This document shows, piece by piece, positions 8,875-18,416 of a DNA stretch of 64,000 nucleotides. Every line of letters starts with the position of its first letter. The stretch's first letter is position 1. The position numbers and the translations under genes are program-made. Source of the DNA: an uncultured Candidatus Saccharibacteria bacterium (lineage in GTDB: Bacteria > Patescibacteriota > Saccharimonadia > Saccharimonadales > Saccharimonadaceae); contig CALEJV010000003.1 in assembly GCA_937898545.1 (NCBI GenBank), positions 310,001 through 374,000 of the forward strand. The letters are read 5' to 3'. The notes below the pieces were generated by a model. It was not told the origin of the DNA and ran no database searches. It worked only from the letters and a program-made list of their open reading frames with translations.

Positions 8875-9599
8875 TGGAAGCAATCATTGCACAGAATATA
8901 ACTAAGTCCTTCTGTAGCGGCCAAGGAAGCAACACAAAAATAACAAAGGTGTTAAAAGGAATCAGTATTACTATTAATCTAGGTGAAATGGTTAGTATTG
9001 TTGGGTCGAGTGGATCAGGTAAATCAACCTTACTGTACTGTCTTTCTGGTCTGGAGACTGCCGACAGTGGTTCTATCAAGATAATGGGTAAGCAACTCGT
9101 GCATGCAGACCGAAATTCACTTTTTAGAATCCGAAGAGACCACATAGGATTTATCTTTCAATCCTACAATCTTATCCCTTCGCTCAATGTATTTGAAAAT
9201 GTATCTCTCCCGGCACGCTTGGCAGGGCATGCCATAAACACACAGCAAATAAATAATGTCTTAGCTAGTATCGGGCTCGATGGTCGAGGAAAGGATCGCC
9301 CAACTGATATGTCTGGAGGAGAACAGCAGCGCGTAGCTATCGCAAGAACACTGGCAGATAGCTCTGATATTATTTTTGCTGATGAACCTACTGGAGCACT
9401 TGATACAGAAAACGGAAGAGAAGTATTGAAGATGCTAAGGAGTATAGGTAATAACTCCAAGCGAGCCGTAGTAATGGTCACTCACAATCTAGAAGCTGCC
9501 GCCCTTGCCGATCGTGTTCTAGTATTAAAGGATGGTGTAATTATTCGAGAGCTCACTTCTTGTACAGCTGCTCAAATTTTGACAGTGATGGAGGGTTAA
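8874..9599 (+). CDS. ABC transporter ATP-binding protein (MacB/LolD/BceA type)
   Basis: A 241-residue ATPase with Walker A GSSGSGKST (about 43-51), a Q-loop in FIFQSYNLIPSL, signature MSGGEQQRVAIART, Walker B IIFADEPTGALD and switch His in VTHN. The EPTGALD form is typical of the LolD/MacB/BceA group, which pairs with FtsX-type permeases. AAGGAGAG precedes the start. It would power the permease encoded directly after it, moving a lipid, peptide or antibiotic out of the membrane. Confidence 0.9.
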   Translation: MEAIIAQNITKSFCSGQGSNTKITKVLKGISITINLGEMVSIVGSSGSGKSTLLYCLSGLETADSGSIKIMGKQLVHADRNSLFRIRRDHIGFIFQSYNLIPSLNVFENVSLPARLAGHAINTQQINNVLASIGLDGRGKDRPTDMSGGEQQRVAIARTLADSSDIIFADEPTGALDTENGREVLKMLRSIGNNSKRAVVMVTHNLEAAALADRVLVLKDGVIIRELTSCTAAQILTVMEG

Positions 9600-9600
9600 A

Positions 9601-10929
9601 ATGTTGAAACTTATATTCTCTGATTTGAAAACCAATAAGGCAACATGGCTCGGTGCGTTTTTTGTCGCAATAACTTGTGGATACATCGGAGGCTGGGTAA
9701 TTTCCATTCTCGGGACTGCTCAGTTCTATGTTGGTGCTGTGTATAAAAATATTAACCAAGCAGGAACAATACTATTTCTATTTTCTATTGTTGCAGGACT
9801 CGCTGTGATCTCTGCAGTAGCTAAGCTTACAGTAGATGCACAAAGAAAATCTTACGCCCTATGGCAGTTAGTAAACGTTAGTCCCCGCAAGGTCATTATG
9901 GTTGTTCTTGCTCAGCTGTTTGTTGTTGCCATTTTAGGGGCAATATGCGGGACATTATTATCAGGAATAAGCTTCGTTCCATTATTTCCTTTGGTATTTA
10001 GTGCAAGAAAGATCTTCGAAGAGGTCATACCACGAGTTGATCTATCTTCAATGCCTATAGTTTGGTTAGGGGTTGCATGCATTTTTCTGTTCGGAGGGCT
10101 CAAAGCAGCACGGACCGCAGGTCGTACCACTCCACTACAAGCCTTAACTTCCCAGCCATTAAAAAAGCTTGACATGACATGGACTCGGCTTTTGCTTTTT
10201 GCTGTTTTATTGACTATCACGGTTTGGTTTTCATATTCCATTATCGTAGATGGCCCAAATAACGGGATGGATCGGTCAATTTACCTACCAATTTTGCTTG
10301 TTGGGACACTTGTTCCTATTGCTCCTGTGCTTTTTTTACTTTTCATGAGGATATGGACGTTGCTTGTTCCGCAACGTTGTGTTGTGTGGTTTTTGGCAAG
10401 GCGTATAGCACTGTACAATTTTTCTCTTAGTACTTCCGTACAGACCCCCATTATGGTTGGGTTTGGTATGGTAGCTGGTATTTTAACCATTATCAACACG
10501 ATGAAACACTATGCTACGGATATCGGGATCACCAATTTTAATGGCCTTGATTTGACTTCAACTATTCTTGCTATGGGCGGGCCGATTCTCCTTTCTGCAG
10601 TAGGAGCTGCAGCGAGCATTGGTATGACTGCACGTTCTCGGACCAGTGATGTGAAACTACTTGCAATCAGTGGCGCGTGTCCACGCACGTTGATCCTGGC
10701 TGCTATTTGCGAAACTTTTATTCATTCGGCAAATGCTACTTTTGTTGGTATTATCGCCGTTGCTGCTTCAAATTATATTGTATCCAAAGGGCTTATGATA
10801 CTGCCTTTTGTGGATATAACGATCACCGATGGCTTGATAGTTTCCCTCCTCGGCTTTATTATGATTGCGATAACCGTCCTTACTCCTACATTGTTCGCTC
10901 TTTCGCGTAAGGATGTTATTCAGGCATAA
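9601..10929 (+). CDS. FtsX-like ABC permease (BceB-type)
   Basis: A 442-residue permease. A first helix (about 16-38) is followed by an outer segment, paired helices near 55-75 and 98-125, then further groups near 195-270 and 320-430. The cytoplasmic GGLKAARTAGRTTPLQAL block before the middle helices is typical of FtsX/MacB permeases (coupling-helix region). It starts one base after the ATPase stop, so the two are translated together. Substrate unknown; bacteriocin or lantibiotic export or self-protection is the usual role of such sets. Confidence 0.8.
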   Translation: MLKLIFSDLKTNKATWLGAFFVAITCGYIGGWVISILGTAQFYVGAVYKNINQAGTILFLFSIVAGLAVISAVAKLTVDAQRKSYALWQLVNVSPRKVIMVVLAQLFVVAILGAICGTLLSGISFVPLFPLVFSARKIFEEVIPRVDLSSMPIVWLGVACIFLFGGLKAARTAGRTTPLQALTSQPLKKLDMTWTRLLLFAVLLTITVWFSYSIIVDGPNNGMDRSIYLPILLVGTLVPIAPVLFLLFMRIWTLLVPQRCVVWFLARRIALYNFSLSTSVQTPIMVGFGMVAGILTIINTMKHYATDIGITNFNGLDLTSTILAMGGPILLSAVGAAASIGMTARSRTSDVKLLAISGACPRTLILAAICETFIHSANATFVGIIAVAASNYIVSKGLMILPFVDITITDGLIVSLLGFIMIAITVLTPTLFALSRKDVIQA

Positions 10930-10976
10930 TACATTGACTAATATAAACTCCAGAAACAGAATTGCTGCGATCGAAC

Positions 10977-13298
10977 TTATTCGGTGCGGGACGCCACTGC
11001 AAAGCGCTGGCCCACACGCCACGCCCACCACCATTGCAGTATGGTTACTGGAATAATAATGGCAATGCCGGGCCAGAGCAGGAGTAGGTTTGGCGGGGTA
11101 AAATCGAAGAACTCACGGAGCGGGCCAACACCAAAACTCACTACTGTTACAAGCAATACAGCAAGCATATACAGCATACGCGCAAGATGGGCCCGCTTAT
11201 CGAGCTGGACACCAAGCATGCGACCAGCCAAAAATACCAGATACACGCCGTAGAAGGTTGCTACCAGCACTGTCATCGTTGCTACCTCGCCAAGGCGATC
11301 TGGGTAGAATGTGCGGCCAAGCCAATACACACTAGCCACCGCTACCCCTGTGAGCACCGCAATTGGCGCCACCGCCAGCAGGGTGTCGTGCCAAAAGCGC
11401 CGGGGGTCAATCCGGTGCCGCGGTGAGGGCGGAAAGAGCGTCCACATAATGGTCGGCATCGTCACGAGGAAGATATTCATAAAGGTAAGGTGGCGCGGCG
11501 CATATGGGTACATAATGCCGATGGTGAGAGTAATGGCTAGCAGCACCACACCATAGATAATTTTATGAAAGAAGAGCACGCCAATGAGCTCAATGGCCTG
11601 CATGATGCGATTGCCTAGCTGCATCCCCAATGGCAATGACGTGAAGGAGTTGTTGAGCAAGATGATATCTGCCACGCGCCGACTGGCTGGAGCGCCAGCG
11701 TACATGGCGACGCCAAGGTCGGCTCGCTTGAGTGCCAAGGCATCATTGACGCCATCGCCCACCATGCCAGTGAATCGCCCTTGCTCTGAGAAGTGCGCGA
11801 TGAGCCGTTCCTTTTGCTCGGGTAAGACGCGGGCAAAGATTGTGTGGGTGTCGGCCGCCTGGGCAAACGCTGCATCATCGAGCTGGGCAAGCTCTGCCCC
11901 GGTGATGGCCGCCTCGGGCTGGTGAATCCCTGCTGCCTTGGCAATGTAGCTGACCGTCCGCGGGTTGTCTCCACTAATAACGCGAATCGTTACTCCTTGG
12001 CCTTGCAAAAACCGCACCGTATCGACCACGCCATGGCGCAGGCTATTGCGCAGGACGATTGCCCCCAGCGGCTGACCCGAGCCAGCGGCGAGCTGCTTAA
12101 GTGGCACGCTGCTGTTGGCAAAGCGGGCAAGCAGGAGGACACGCAGGCCGTCATTTGCCCAGGCGTCGATTTGGGCTTGCTGGGCTGGTGAGAGCGGGGC
12201 AAGCCGCGCCACAAACTCTGGTGCACCTAGCATCAGCGTCTGCATTGAGCCAGCAATCTCGGCCCGCACCCCCGCCATTTTCCGGCTCGATGAGAATGCC
12301 ATCACCTCTTGGACGTGGGCGGTGGGTGCCTGGTGCGCGGCAAGAATTGCCTGGCCAGTCGCATTACCACCACTGGTTTCGTGCGCAACCAGGGCAGCGT
12401 AGCGGGCGAGTTGTTCATCACTGGTCGATACATCGAATGACGCAGCGTGCTCGAAGATAACGTCATCGCTTGTCAAGGTGCCCGTTTTGTCTACGCAGAG
12501 CACGCCAAGCAGTGCCATTGCTTCAATCGCCGAGAGCTTCTGCGGCAAGACCTTAGCCTGAGCCAGGCGCAGCGAGCCAAAGGCAAGCAGGAGCGAACTC
12601 GCCAGGAGCAGCCCCTCCGGCACGACTGTGATCGCTGCGGTAATAATCGTCTTGAGGATGCTGACCGCCTGCAGCCCCGCAATATGGTAGCGCGCGAAGA
12701 TAAGCAGTGCTAATACCACTGCACCATAGGTTAAGACGGTAATAGCTCGCTGGATAGCCCGCTGGAGCGGCGTGGGCTGCGGTGCATACTGCTTAAGTAC
12801 GGTACTGATTGCACCAGCCTTGGTGGCGCTACCAACTGCCGTGACGCGAGCGTGGGCTGTACCCGCTACTACTGTTGTGGCTGCATAGATAGTATCGCCA
12901 GGTGCTTTGTCTACCGCGGCAGATTCACCCGTGAGCATGCTCTCGTTTACTTCAAGGCCTTTTGCGTCGAGCACAACGCCGTCGGCGGGTAGCTCATCAC
13001 CGCTGTGCAGTATCAATTCATCACCAATTTGGAGCGCATCATAGAGTACCTCAATGGTAGTGCCGTCGGCCTGGACAACGCGGGCACGTGGGGCGCTCAT
13101 GAGCTCGAGCTTACGCAGAGCGCGCTTGGCCCGAATCTCCTGCACGGCACCGATGAGCGAATTAACCATAATCACAAATGATATAAACCAGGCGTCGCGA
13201 TATTCCCGCACATAGACCAGCGCCATAGCAAGAAGCAAAATCGCCAGCACGATGGGCGAGGCAAAGTTGCGCCGGATGATTGCTAGATAATCCTTCAT
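10977..13298 (-). CDS. P-type cation ATPase, CtpE-like
   Basis: A 773-residue HAD-superfamily ATPase. Seen in order: TGES in the actuator domain, the M4 motif VPEGL, the phosphorylation motif DKTGTLTSDD, and the hinge GDGVNDALALKRADLG, followed by six C-terminal helices. VPEGL instead of a CPx motif argues against heavy-metal transport; it matches the mycobacterial CtpE group (calcium uptake) and other P2-like ATPases. The N-terminus is short, starting almost directly at M1. It begins 4 nt after the stop of the 13303-13794 gene and its SD site (GGAGAGG) lies inside that gene's end, so both form one operon. Ion specificity is inferred. Confidence 0.88.
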   Translation of the reverse strand: MKDYLAIIRRNFASPIVLAILLLAMALVYVREYRDAWFISFVIMVNSLIGAVQEIRAKRALRKLELMSAPRARVVQADGTTIEVLYDALQIGDELILHSGDELPADGVVLDAKGLEVNESMLTGESAAVDKAPGDTIYAATTVVAGTAHARVTAVGSATKAGAISTVLKQYAPQPTPLQRAIQRAITVLTYGAVVLALLIFARYHIAGLQAVSILKTIITAAITVVPEGLLLASSLLLAFGSLRLAQAKVLPQKLSAIEAMALLGVLCVDKTGTLTSDDVIFEHAASFDVSTSDEQLARYAALVAHETSGGNATGQAILAAHQAPTAHVQEVMAFSSSRKMAGVRAEIAGSMQTLMLGAPEFVARLAPLSPAQQAQIDAWANDGLRVLLLARFANSSVPLKQLAAGSGQPLGAIVLRNSLRHGVVDTVRFLQGQGVTIRVISGDNPRTVSYIAKAAGIHQPEAAITGAELAQLDDAAFAQAADTHTIFARVLPEQKERLIAHFSEQGRFTGMVGDGVNDALALKRADLGVAMYAGAPASRRVADIILLNNSFTSLPLGMQLGNRIMQAIELIGVLFFHKIIYGVVLLAITLTIGIMYPYAPRHLTFMNIFLVTMPTIMWTLFPPSPRHRIDPRRFWHDTLLAVAPIAVLTGVAVASVYWLGRTFYPDRLGEVATMTVLVATFYGVYLVFLAGRMLGVQLDKRAHLARMLYMLAVLLVTVVSFGVGPLREFFDFTPPNLLLLWPGIAIIIPVTILQWWWAWRVGQRFAVASRTE

Positions 13299-13302
13299 AT
13301 CG

Positions 13303-13794
13303 TTATTTTACCTCTCCTCGATGATACTGACACTTCGCGGCAACCCGCCAGCCACTGCGCGCGTCGCTGTCTGCTTGGTAGATGTGGCCGTCCTTCACCT
13401 CATCAACGAGAATGAGGGCTGGGTTGTATGGCGCAAGCGTGCGATAGTACATAATGTCGCGATCGGTGATGCGCCCAAATCCGGGGAAGATTTCGCGAAA
13501 TTTCTGCCGGCCAAATTCATCAAAATACTCTGGCTGACCGCGGGGTGGAAAGAATGTCTCAGCGCGCAGGCCAATTCGCACAGCGATCTTCTTGATATCG
13601 CCAAGCAGAAGGCGCGATGGCCCATAGACCAAGCAATAGAGCTGGCCGTCTGTCGCAAAAAACACCGATGCCTTGGCGGCAAGCCCCGCGGCAATATTGC
13701 GCGCCACTACGCGATCGATCACTAGCTGCACGCCAAAGCGCGCGGCGAGAGCCTTTTGCACATATGCGACATCCATGTGGTTACCAAAGTCCAT
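13303..13794 (-). CDS. Conserved-looking hypothetical protein upstream of the P-type ATPase
   Basis: A 163-residue soluble protein with a mixed alpha/beta pattern and no signal peptide. TATAAT on the minus strand ends 7 nt before ATG 13794, a clean leaderless start. It is cotranscribed with the ATPase gene. Sequence landmarks: GPSRLLLGDIKK, FFPPRGQPEYFDEFGR, YNPALILVDEVKDG. I do not recognise the family. Confidence 0.65.
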   Translation of the reverse strand: MDFGNHMDVAYVQKALAARFGVQLVIDRVVARNIAAGLAAKASVFFATDGQLYCLVYGPSRLLLGDIKKIAVRIGLRAETFFPPRGQPEYFDEFGRQKFREIFPGFGRITDRDIMYYRTLAPYNPALILVDEVKDGHIYQADSDARSGWRVAAKCQYHRGEVK

Positions 13795-13863
13795 GATGGA
13801 TATTATACCGGAATCTTGGCCTGGCCGCTAGAGTCGAGGCGGTGAGTGTGCGATAATGGAGAC

Positions 13864-16800
13864 ATGTCTGAACACGAATTTTCGACTCGATACACGCACC
13901 TCAATAACCAGCAGCGCGCTGCTGTCGATACGATTGATGGGCCGCTGCTCGTCGTGGCTGGCCCCGGTACTGGCAAGACAGAGCTACTCAGCATGCGCGC
14001 CGCCAACATCCTGCGCCAAACAGATGTACTGCCTGAGAATATTCTCTGTCTTACCTTTACCGACAGTGGAGCAGCGGCGATGCGCCAGCGCCTGCGCAGC
14101 ATCATTGGGGCAGATGCCTACCGCGTCGCTATCCATACCTTCCATAGCTTTGGCAGTGAGGTGATAAACCACCACCGGGAGTATTTCTATCATGGTGCGT
14201 CACGTAAACCTACCGATGAGCTTGGCAGCTACGAGATTTTGCGTGGTATCCTTGGCAAGCTCGATCATCATAACCCGTTGAGTAGTAAGCAAAATGGTGA
14301 GTTTACCTACCTGCAGGACATCAGCCGCAGTATTAGCCAGCTCAAGCAGGCTGGTCTGAGTAGCGCAGAGCTTCGGCAGGTTATTGATGCAGATGAGGCG
14401 CTTCTAGCGGCCGTCGAGCCACGCCTCAGCGAGGTCTTTGCGGCTGGGCGAATAAGCAAACCAATGGCCGGCAAGCTCGCTCCACTGGCGGGCGAGGCAG
14501 CTCAGCTGCCACTGCCGCCGTTACCGCCCACCATTCCACCACTGGCTGATAGCTTCTCACTCAGCCTGGCTCGAGCGATTGATGAGACGCTTGATAGCGG
14601 TAAGACCACCCCGCTCACTGCCTGGCGCAACCACTGGTGCGAGAAGGATGCTACTGGGAGTTATGTCTTAAAAGATCGCAAGCGCCTTGGTAAGCTGCGC
14701 GCCCTCGCTGAGGTTTATGATGCGTATCTTACTGAGCTGAGTGCGGCTGGTCTGTATGACTACGATGATATGATTCTCCAGCTCGCTCAGGCGCTCGATG
14801 CCCAGCCCGAGCTGCGCGCGAACCTAGAGGAGCAGTACCAATACATTATGGTGGATGAATTCCAAGATACCAACCTCGCGCAGCTGCGTATTCTCTTTTC
14901 ACTAACGAGTAGTCCGGTCCACGAGGGCCGCCCCAATATTATGGCAGTAGGGGATGACGACCAAGCAATCTACAGCTTCCAAGGGGCAGATGTGAGCAAC
15001 ATCTACCGCTTCCGCAGCCATTACCGCGATGTGCAGCTGATCGTCTTGACGGATAACTACCGCTCTAGCAAGGCCATCCTCGCACCTGCCCGGGCTGTTA
15101 TCACTCAGGGGAGTGACCGATTAGAGGCGGTGCTTCCCGAGCTCGATAAGACGCTCACGGCCCACCACCAGCCAACCCAGACTGCCGTCAGTCTGGCCGA
15201 GCTGCCCACTAGCCTGGCCGAGCGCCAATGGCTGGCGCAGCAGATCCGCCAGCAGATCGACAGTGGCACGCCGCCCGAGGAGATTGCCGTCTTGGCTCGG
15301 CGCCACCGCGAGCTAGTAGCACTGGTGCCACACCTCCAGGCTGCAGGTATTGCCATCAACTACGAGCGGCGCGACAATATTCTTGATAATCCTGTCATCC
15401 AGGTGCTCGAGCTGCTCGCGCGGGTGGTCGAAGCCATAGCAGCAGGGGAGTTTCCCACCGCCGATAGCCTGCTGCCAGAGCTGATAGCACACCCGGCCTT
15501 TGGCTTTGCTAGCCAGGATATTTGGCAGCTCAGCCTCCAGGCGTGGCGCAACCGCCAAACGTGGGGCGAGGCGATGATGGCGAGCCCCACCTTCCAACCC
15601 TTGATGGTGTGGCTGATCCATATGGCGTGGCAGGCGCAGCATCAGCCGCTTGAGATGGTGCTTGATGATTTGCTTGGTGTCCCGCAGCCAGCCGATAGCC
15701 AAAAGACTCAGGCCGCCATAGCCAGTGTGATTACCGAGTACATGACGCAACAGATGGCCCAATTCGACCAGCCAATTAGTCTCTCTACTGAAGCAGCTCC
15801 TGCCATGCCCACGGTACGTTACCGCTCACCACTGTACGATTATTATTTCTCGCGCGAGAAGCTTGCCGAGCAGCCCGACGCATACCTTGCCTGCCTTGAG
15901 GCCTTGCGGACTCTGCGCAGCCGCGCCCAGGAGTATCGCGGTGATGATGAGACGCTCCGGCTTGCCGATATGCTCGATCTCCTCGGTATGCACCGGCAGT
16001 TCAAGACACCCATCACCACCATTCGCCAGCGCACCGAGGCGCATACTGGCCGCATTAACCTCATGACGGCACACAAGGCCAAGGGGCTGGAGTTTGGCCA
16101 TGTCTATATCATGGGCGCGGTCGATAGCACCTGGGGGCGGCGCGTGCGCTCACCCGTGTCGCTTATTACGTATCCAGATAATCTCGCTATTGCTCCCGCT
16201 GGCAATACATACAACGAGCGCCTCCGTCTCTTTTTTGTCGCCATGACGCGAGCGCGCGACCACCTCACCATCAGCTACAGTACCCAAGATGATACCGGCA
16301 AAGCAACGCTACCGGCCAGCTTCCTCGACGGCGTCGACCTCACTGCAACTACCGTTGACACACCCAATGATGTGCCAAGCCTCACCGCGCAGCTCACCAC
16401 CGACTGGCAGCGCCGCCTTGCGCCAGTTGGCACACCCGAGCCCGATTTGCAGCAGCTTCTCCAGCCTATGCTCGAGCAGTATAAGCTCTCTAGCACCCAC
16501 CTTACTGCCTTCTTAGATGTGTCGCGGGGTGGGCCCGCGGCCTTCTTGACCAACTACCTACTGCGCTTTCCGCAGGCACCGAGCCCGCATGCCATCTACG
16601 GTAATGCCATCCACCACGTGTTGCAGCGTGCTCACACCCATCTTACTGCCACGGGCAAGGTGCGACCGGCCGAAGATATCCTCGGCGACTTCGAGCAAGA
16701 GCTGAATCGCCAGCCACTAGAGCCAGAGGACTTCGCGTACTTTAGCCGCAAGGGGCTCGATTCACTGAGCGCCTTCTTGCAGGCCGAGGCGCATACCTTC

Positions 16801-17295
16801 CGCCCCGAGCAAAAGACCGAGCTGAGCTTTGCCGGCCAAGGAGTCGTGCTTGGTGATGCTCGCCTTACTGGCACGCTTGACCTTGTCGATATTGACCACA
16901 CCGCCAATACCATCGCCGTTACAGACTACAAGACGGGCAAGCCCGCCCGCAGCTGGCAGGGCCGCACCGATGCCGAGAAGATCAAGCTGCACAAATACCG
17001 CCAGCAGCTGATGTTCTACGAGCTTCTCGTGCGCCACTCGCGCGACTATGCTCGCTACGACTTTGCCGGAGCCACGCTGCAGTTTGTCGAGCCAGATAAG
17101 GATACGGGCGCTATCCACCAGCTTAGCACCAGCTTTTCTCAAGCCGAGCTGGATGAGTTTGCCCAGCTCATTGCCGCCGTGTGGCGCTGCATTACCCACC
17201 TCCAGCTGCCCGACACCAGCCACTACCCAGCCACCTACAAAGGCATCCTCGCCTTTGAAGAAGATCTGCTGCGGCGCATGCAGGAGCGAGAATAG
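13864..17295 (+). CDS. UvrD/PcrA-like superfamily 1 helicase with RecB-type nuclease domain
   Basis: A 1143-residue protein. Motif I GPGTGKTELL (about 34-43), motif II VDEFQDTN, motif III GDDDQAIYSFQGA, a motif IV/V region with TAHKAKGLEF and motif VI VAMTRARD place it in UvrD/PcrA/AdnA helicases. The last 280 residues include a PD-(D/E)XK nuclease core ending in VTDYKTGK, as in RecB and AddAB subunits. Probably works in double-strand break processing or excision repair. ATG 13864 is 6 nt after GATAAT, so leaderless; six codons further upstream another ATG is inside the promoter. No AddB/RecC partner is visible next to it. Confidence 0.9.
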   Translation: MSEHEFSTRYTHLNNQQRAAVDTIDGPLLVVAGPGTGKTELLSMRAANILRQTDVLPENILCLTFTDSGAAAMRQRLRSIIGADAYRVAIHTFHSFGSEVINHHREYFYHGASRKPTDELGSYEILRGILGKLDHHNPLSSKQNGEFTYLQDISRSISQLKQAGLSSAELRQVIDADEALLAAVEPRLSEVFAAGRISKPMAGKLAPLAGEAAQLPLPPLPPTIPPLADSFSLSLARAIDETLDSGKTTPLTAWRNHWCEKDATGSYVLKDRKRLGKLRALAEVYDAYLTELSAAGLYDYDDMILQLAQALDAQPELRANLEEQYQYIMVDEFQDTNLAQLRILFSLTSSPVHEGRPNIMAVGDDDQAIYSFQGADVSNIYRFRSHYRDVQLIVLTDNYRSSKAILAPARAVITQGSDRLEAVLPELDKTLTAHHQPTQTAVSLAELPTSLAERQWLAQQIRQQIDSGTPPEEIAVLARRHRELVALVPHLQAAGIAINYERRDNILDNPVIQVLELLARVVEAIAAGEFPTADSLLPELIAHPAFGFASQDIWQLSLQAWRNRQTWGEAMMASPTFQPLMVWLIHMAWQAQHQPLEMVLDDLLGVPQPADSQKTQAAIASVITEYMTQQMAQFDQPISLSTEAAPAMPTVRYRSPLYDYYFSREKLAEQPDAYLACLEALRTLRSRAQEYRGDDETLRLADMLDLLGMHRQFKTPITTIRQRTEAHTGRINLMTAHKAKGLEFGHVYIMGAVDSTWGRRVRSPVSLITYPDNLAIAPAGNTYNERLRLFFVAMTRARDHLTISYSTQDDTGKATLPASFLDGVDLTATTVDTPNDVPSLTAQLTTDWQRRLAPVGTPEPDLQQLLQPMLEQYKLSSTHLTAFLDVSRGGPAAFLTNYLLRFPQAPSPHAIYGNAIHHVLQRAHTHLTATGKVRPAEDILGDFEQELNRQPLEPEDFAYFSRKGLDSLSAFLQAEAHTFRPEQKTELSFAGQGVVLGDARLTGTLDLVDIDHTANTIAVTDYKTGKPARSWQGRTDAEKIKLHKYRQQLMFYELLVRHSRDYARYDFAGATLQFVEPDKDTGAIHQLSTSFSQAELDEFAQLIAAVWRCITHLQLPDTSHYPATYKGILAFEEDLLRRMQERE

Positions 17296-17522
17296 CCACT
17301 AGCACGATCACTTGTGACGCAATAGGCGATGTATTCGCTATACACCCTTGCTGCAACTCACTGCAGGAGAGAATTATCTATTCTTATCTTTATCTGATTC
17401 TCACAGAGAGCGTACGACTATCTGAGTGCAATAAGTCTGCAATGTTTATCCTCTGCTGCAAGTGGTATGCAAGCGGAGTATAAGAACAAAACGAGAATAT
17501 CTGCAAGATATGCGTATATCGA
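17296..17522. other. Non-coding stretch after the helicase gene
   Basis: About 230 bp with no convincing reading frame or clear terminator; it leads up to the strong promoter at 17523. Confidence 0.5.
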
Positions 17523-17551
17523 TTGACAGACTCGCCGTATATTGGTATATA
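17523..17551 (+). promoter_or_regulatory. Strong promoter of the ATTGRTATATATA class
   Basis: TTGACA (17523-17528), 17-bp spacer, TATATA (17546-17551). The spacer end and -10 read TATATTGGTATATATATA, closely matching promoters at 34823, 41532 and, on the minus strand, 38945. The transcript would start near 17558. Its leader folds into a 10-bp hairpin GTTTTGGCAT/ATGCCAAAAC (about 17580-17605) and a second one with GACGCTC/GAGCGTC arms. Confidence 0.8.
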
Positions 17552-17692
17552 TATAGTAACAGCTCAGCTGAGTGAACCCTGTTTTGGCATCAGATATGCC
17601 AAAACTCGAGACGCTCAGCACGAGAGCGTCCTTAGAAAAGGGGTCCACCGACAATTCTGCCGAAACTTCGGCGGGGAGGAGGTGAATACCTC

Positions 17693-17860
17693 ATGGCGTG
17701 TAAAATTTGTGCCGGTGATGGCTATACTTACACAAAGACCTGCCCCTCCTGCAGGGGCACTCAGAAGGAGAAGGGATCCGCCTTCTCCTTCAAGACTGCT
17801 TGTGCCACATGTAATGGCACAGGTTACGTCTGTGCCTGCGGTCGGCCAAACGGCCGGTAG
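17693..17860 (+). CDS. 55-residue DnaJ-type zinc-finger miniprotein
   Basis: A short frame with the strong ribosome site GGGGAGGAGG spaced from ATG 17693. The product has eight cysteines: C3/C6 (CKICAGDG), C17/C20 (CPSCRG), C37/C40 (CATCNGTG) and C47/C49 (CACG). The repeated CxxCxGxG pattern is that of the DnaJ cysteine-rich domain, which binds two zinc ions and assists folding or disulphide chemistry. There is no J-domain. It is alone between structured RNA segments in one transcript ending at 18336. A much longer overlapping frame (17523-18344) crosses the RNA structures and is not believed. Confidence 0.75.
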   Translation: MACKICAGDGYTYTKTCPSCRGTQKEKGSAFSFKTACATCNGTGYVCACGRPNGR

Positions 17861-17956
17861 CAGACACAGACAGGATGACGACGGTCGGTTCCACGTGCGG
17901 AACCGAGAGAGTAGGTACAGTCACGACAGAATAAGGTCGTGCACCTATCCGTCACT

Positions 17957-18028
17957 GGAGATGAATGGCTCCATTTCCCTTTGTGTTTTAACTCACATAG
18001 AGGTGCAGGTTCGATTCCTGCTATCTCC
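17957..18028 (+). ncRNA. tRNA-like RNA 1 (intact acceptor and T arms, abnormal anticodon arm)
   Basis: A 72-nt unit with the spacing of a tRNA: acceptor GGAGATG / TATCTCC (7 bp with one G-T), T arm GCAGG-TTCGATT-CCTGC, and a short AATG/CATT D-like hairpin. The anticodon position holds a TGTG/CACA stem with an 8-nt loop, so no normal anticodon arm forms. No CCA is encoded (GCTA follows). Just upstream are GGTTCC/GGAACC (about 17884-17903) and CACGAC/GTCGTG hairpins. Probably a structured RNA mimicking or derived from tRNA rather than a decoding tRNA. Confidence 0.6.
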
Positions 18029-18285
18029 GCTACTGGCAAATGCTCCGCTTTCCCGCGTTGAGCACTGCCATAGCAACCGCCGCAGGCTACCCCTTGTCGG
18101 ACATCAAGAGGGGGTAGGTGGTATCGTCGCCACTTGGAAGGCAATGATCGAGAAGTCTCATGCTGCGCGTCTTCATTGCGCACCGTGCACCTGCCACGGA
18201 GACTTCTTTAAAATAAGGGGCTCGCGAGATTCACTCGCGCCTTGGCTACCGGCCAGGACGAGCAGAACCGCTTGTAGTCTCTCCC

Positions 18286-18336
18286 GAGCTCCTGCATCCG
18301 CATCATGCGTTGAGGCAGGAGCTTCTTCCTTTTTTA
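18286..18336 (+). terminator. Rho-independent terminator of the zinc-finger/tRNA-like transcript
   Basis: GAGCTCCTGC (18286-18295) pairs with GCAGGAGCTTC (18315-18325), followed by TTCCTTTTTT. This bounds a transcript of about 780 nt from the promoter at 17523. Confidence 0.8.
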
Positions 18337-18381
18337 GTACATAACCGTGGTATAGCTGTAAAATTCAGAGGCGCTCACTAC

Positions 18382-18410
18382 TTGACAATTCTCACTAGGT
18401 AGATTACAAT
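18382..18410 (+). promoter_or_regulatory. Promoter of the second tRNA-like RNA
   Basis: TTGACA (18382-18387), 17-bp spacer, TACAAT (18405-18410). No reading frame of any size follows, so the product is presumably an RNA starting near 18417. Confidence 0.75.
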
Positions 18411-18416
18411 TATCTC

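Noticed and set aside
17523..18344. 273-codon frame covering the promoter, zinc-finger gene and tRNA-like RNA
   Set aside because: It starts inside a promoter, runs through strong RNA hairpins and a terminator, and its product has no structure-like pattern; the 55-codon frame in another phase has a clear motif and SD site.
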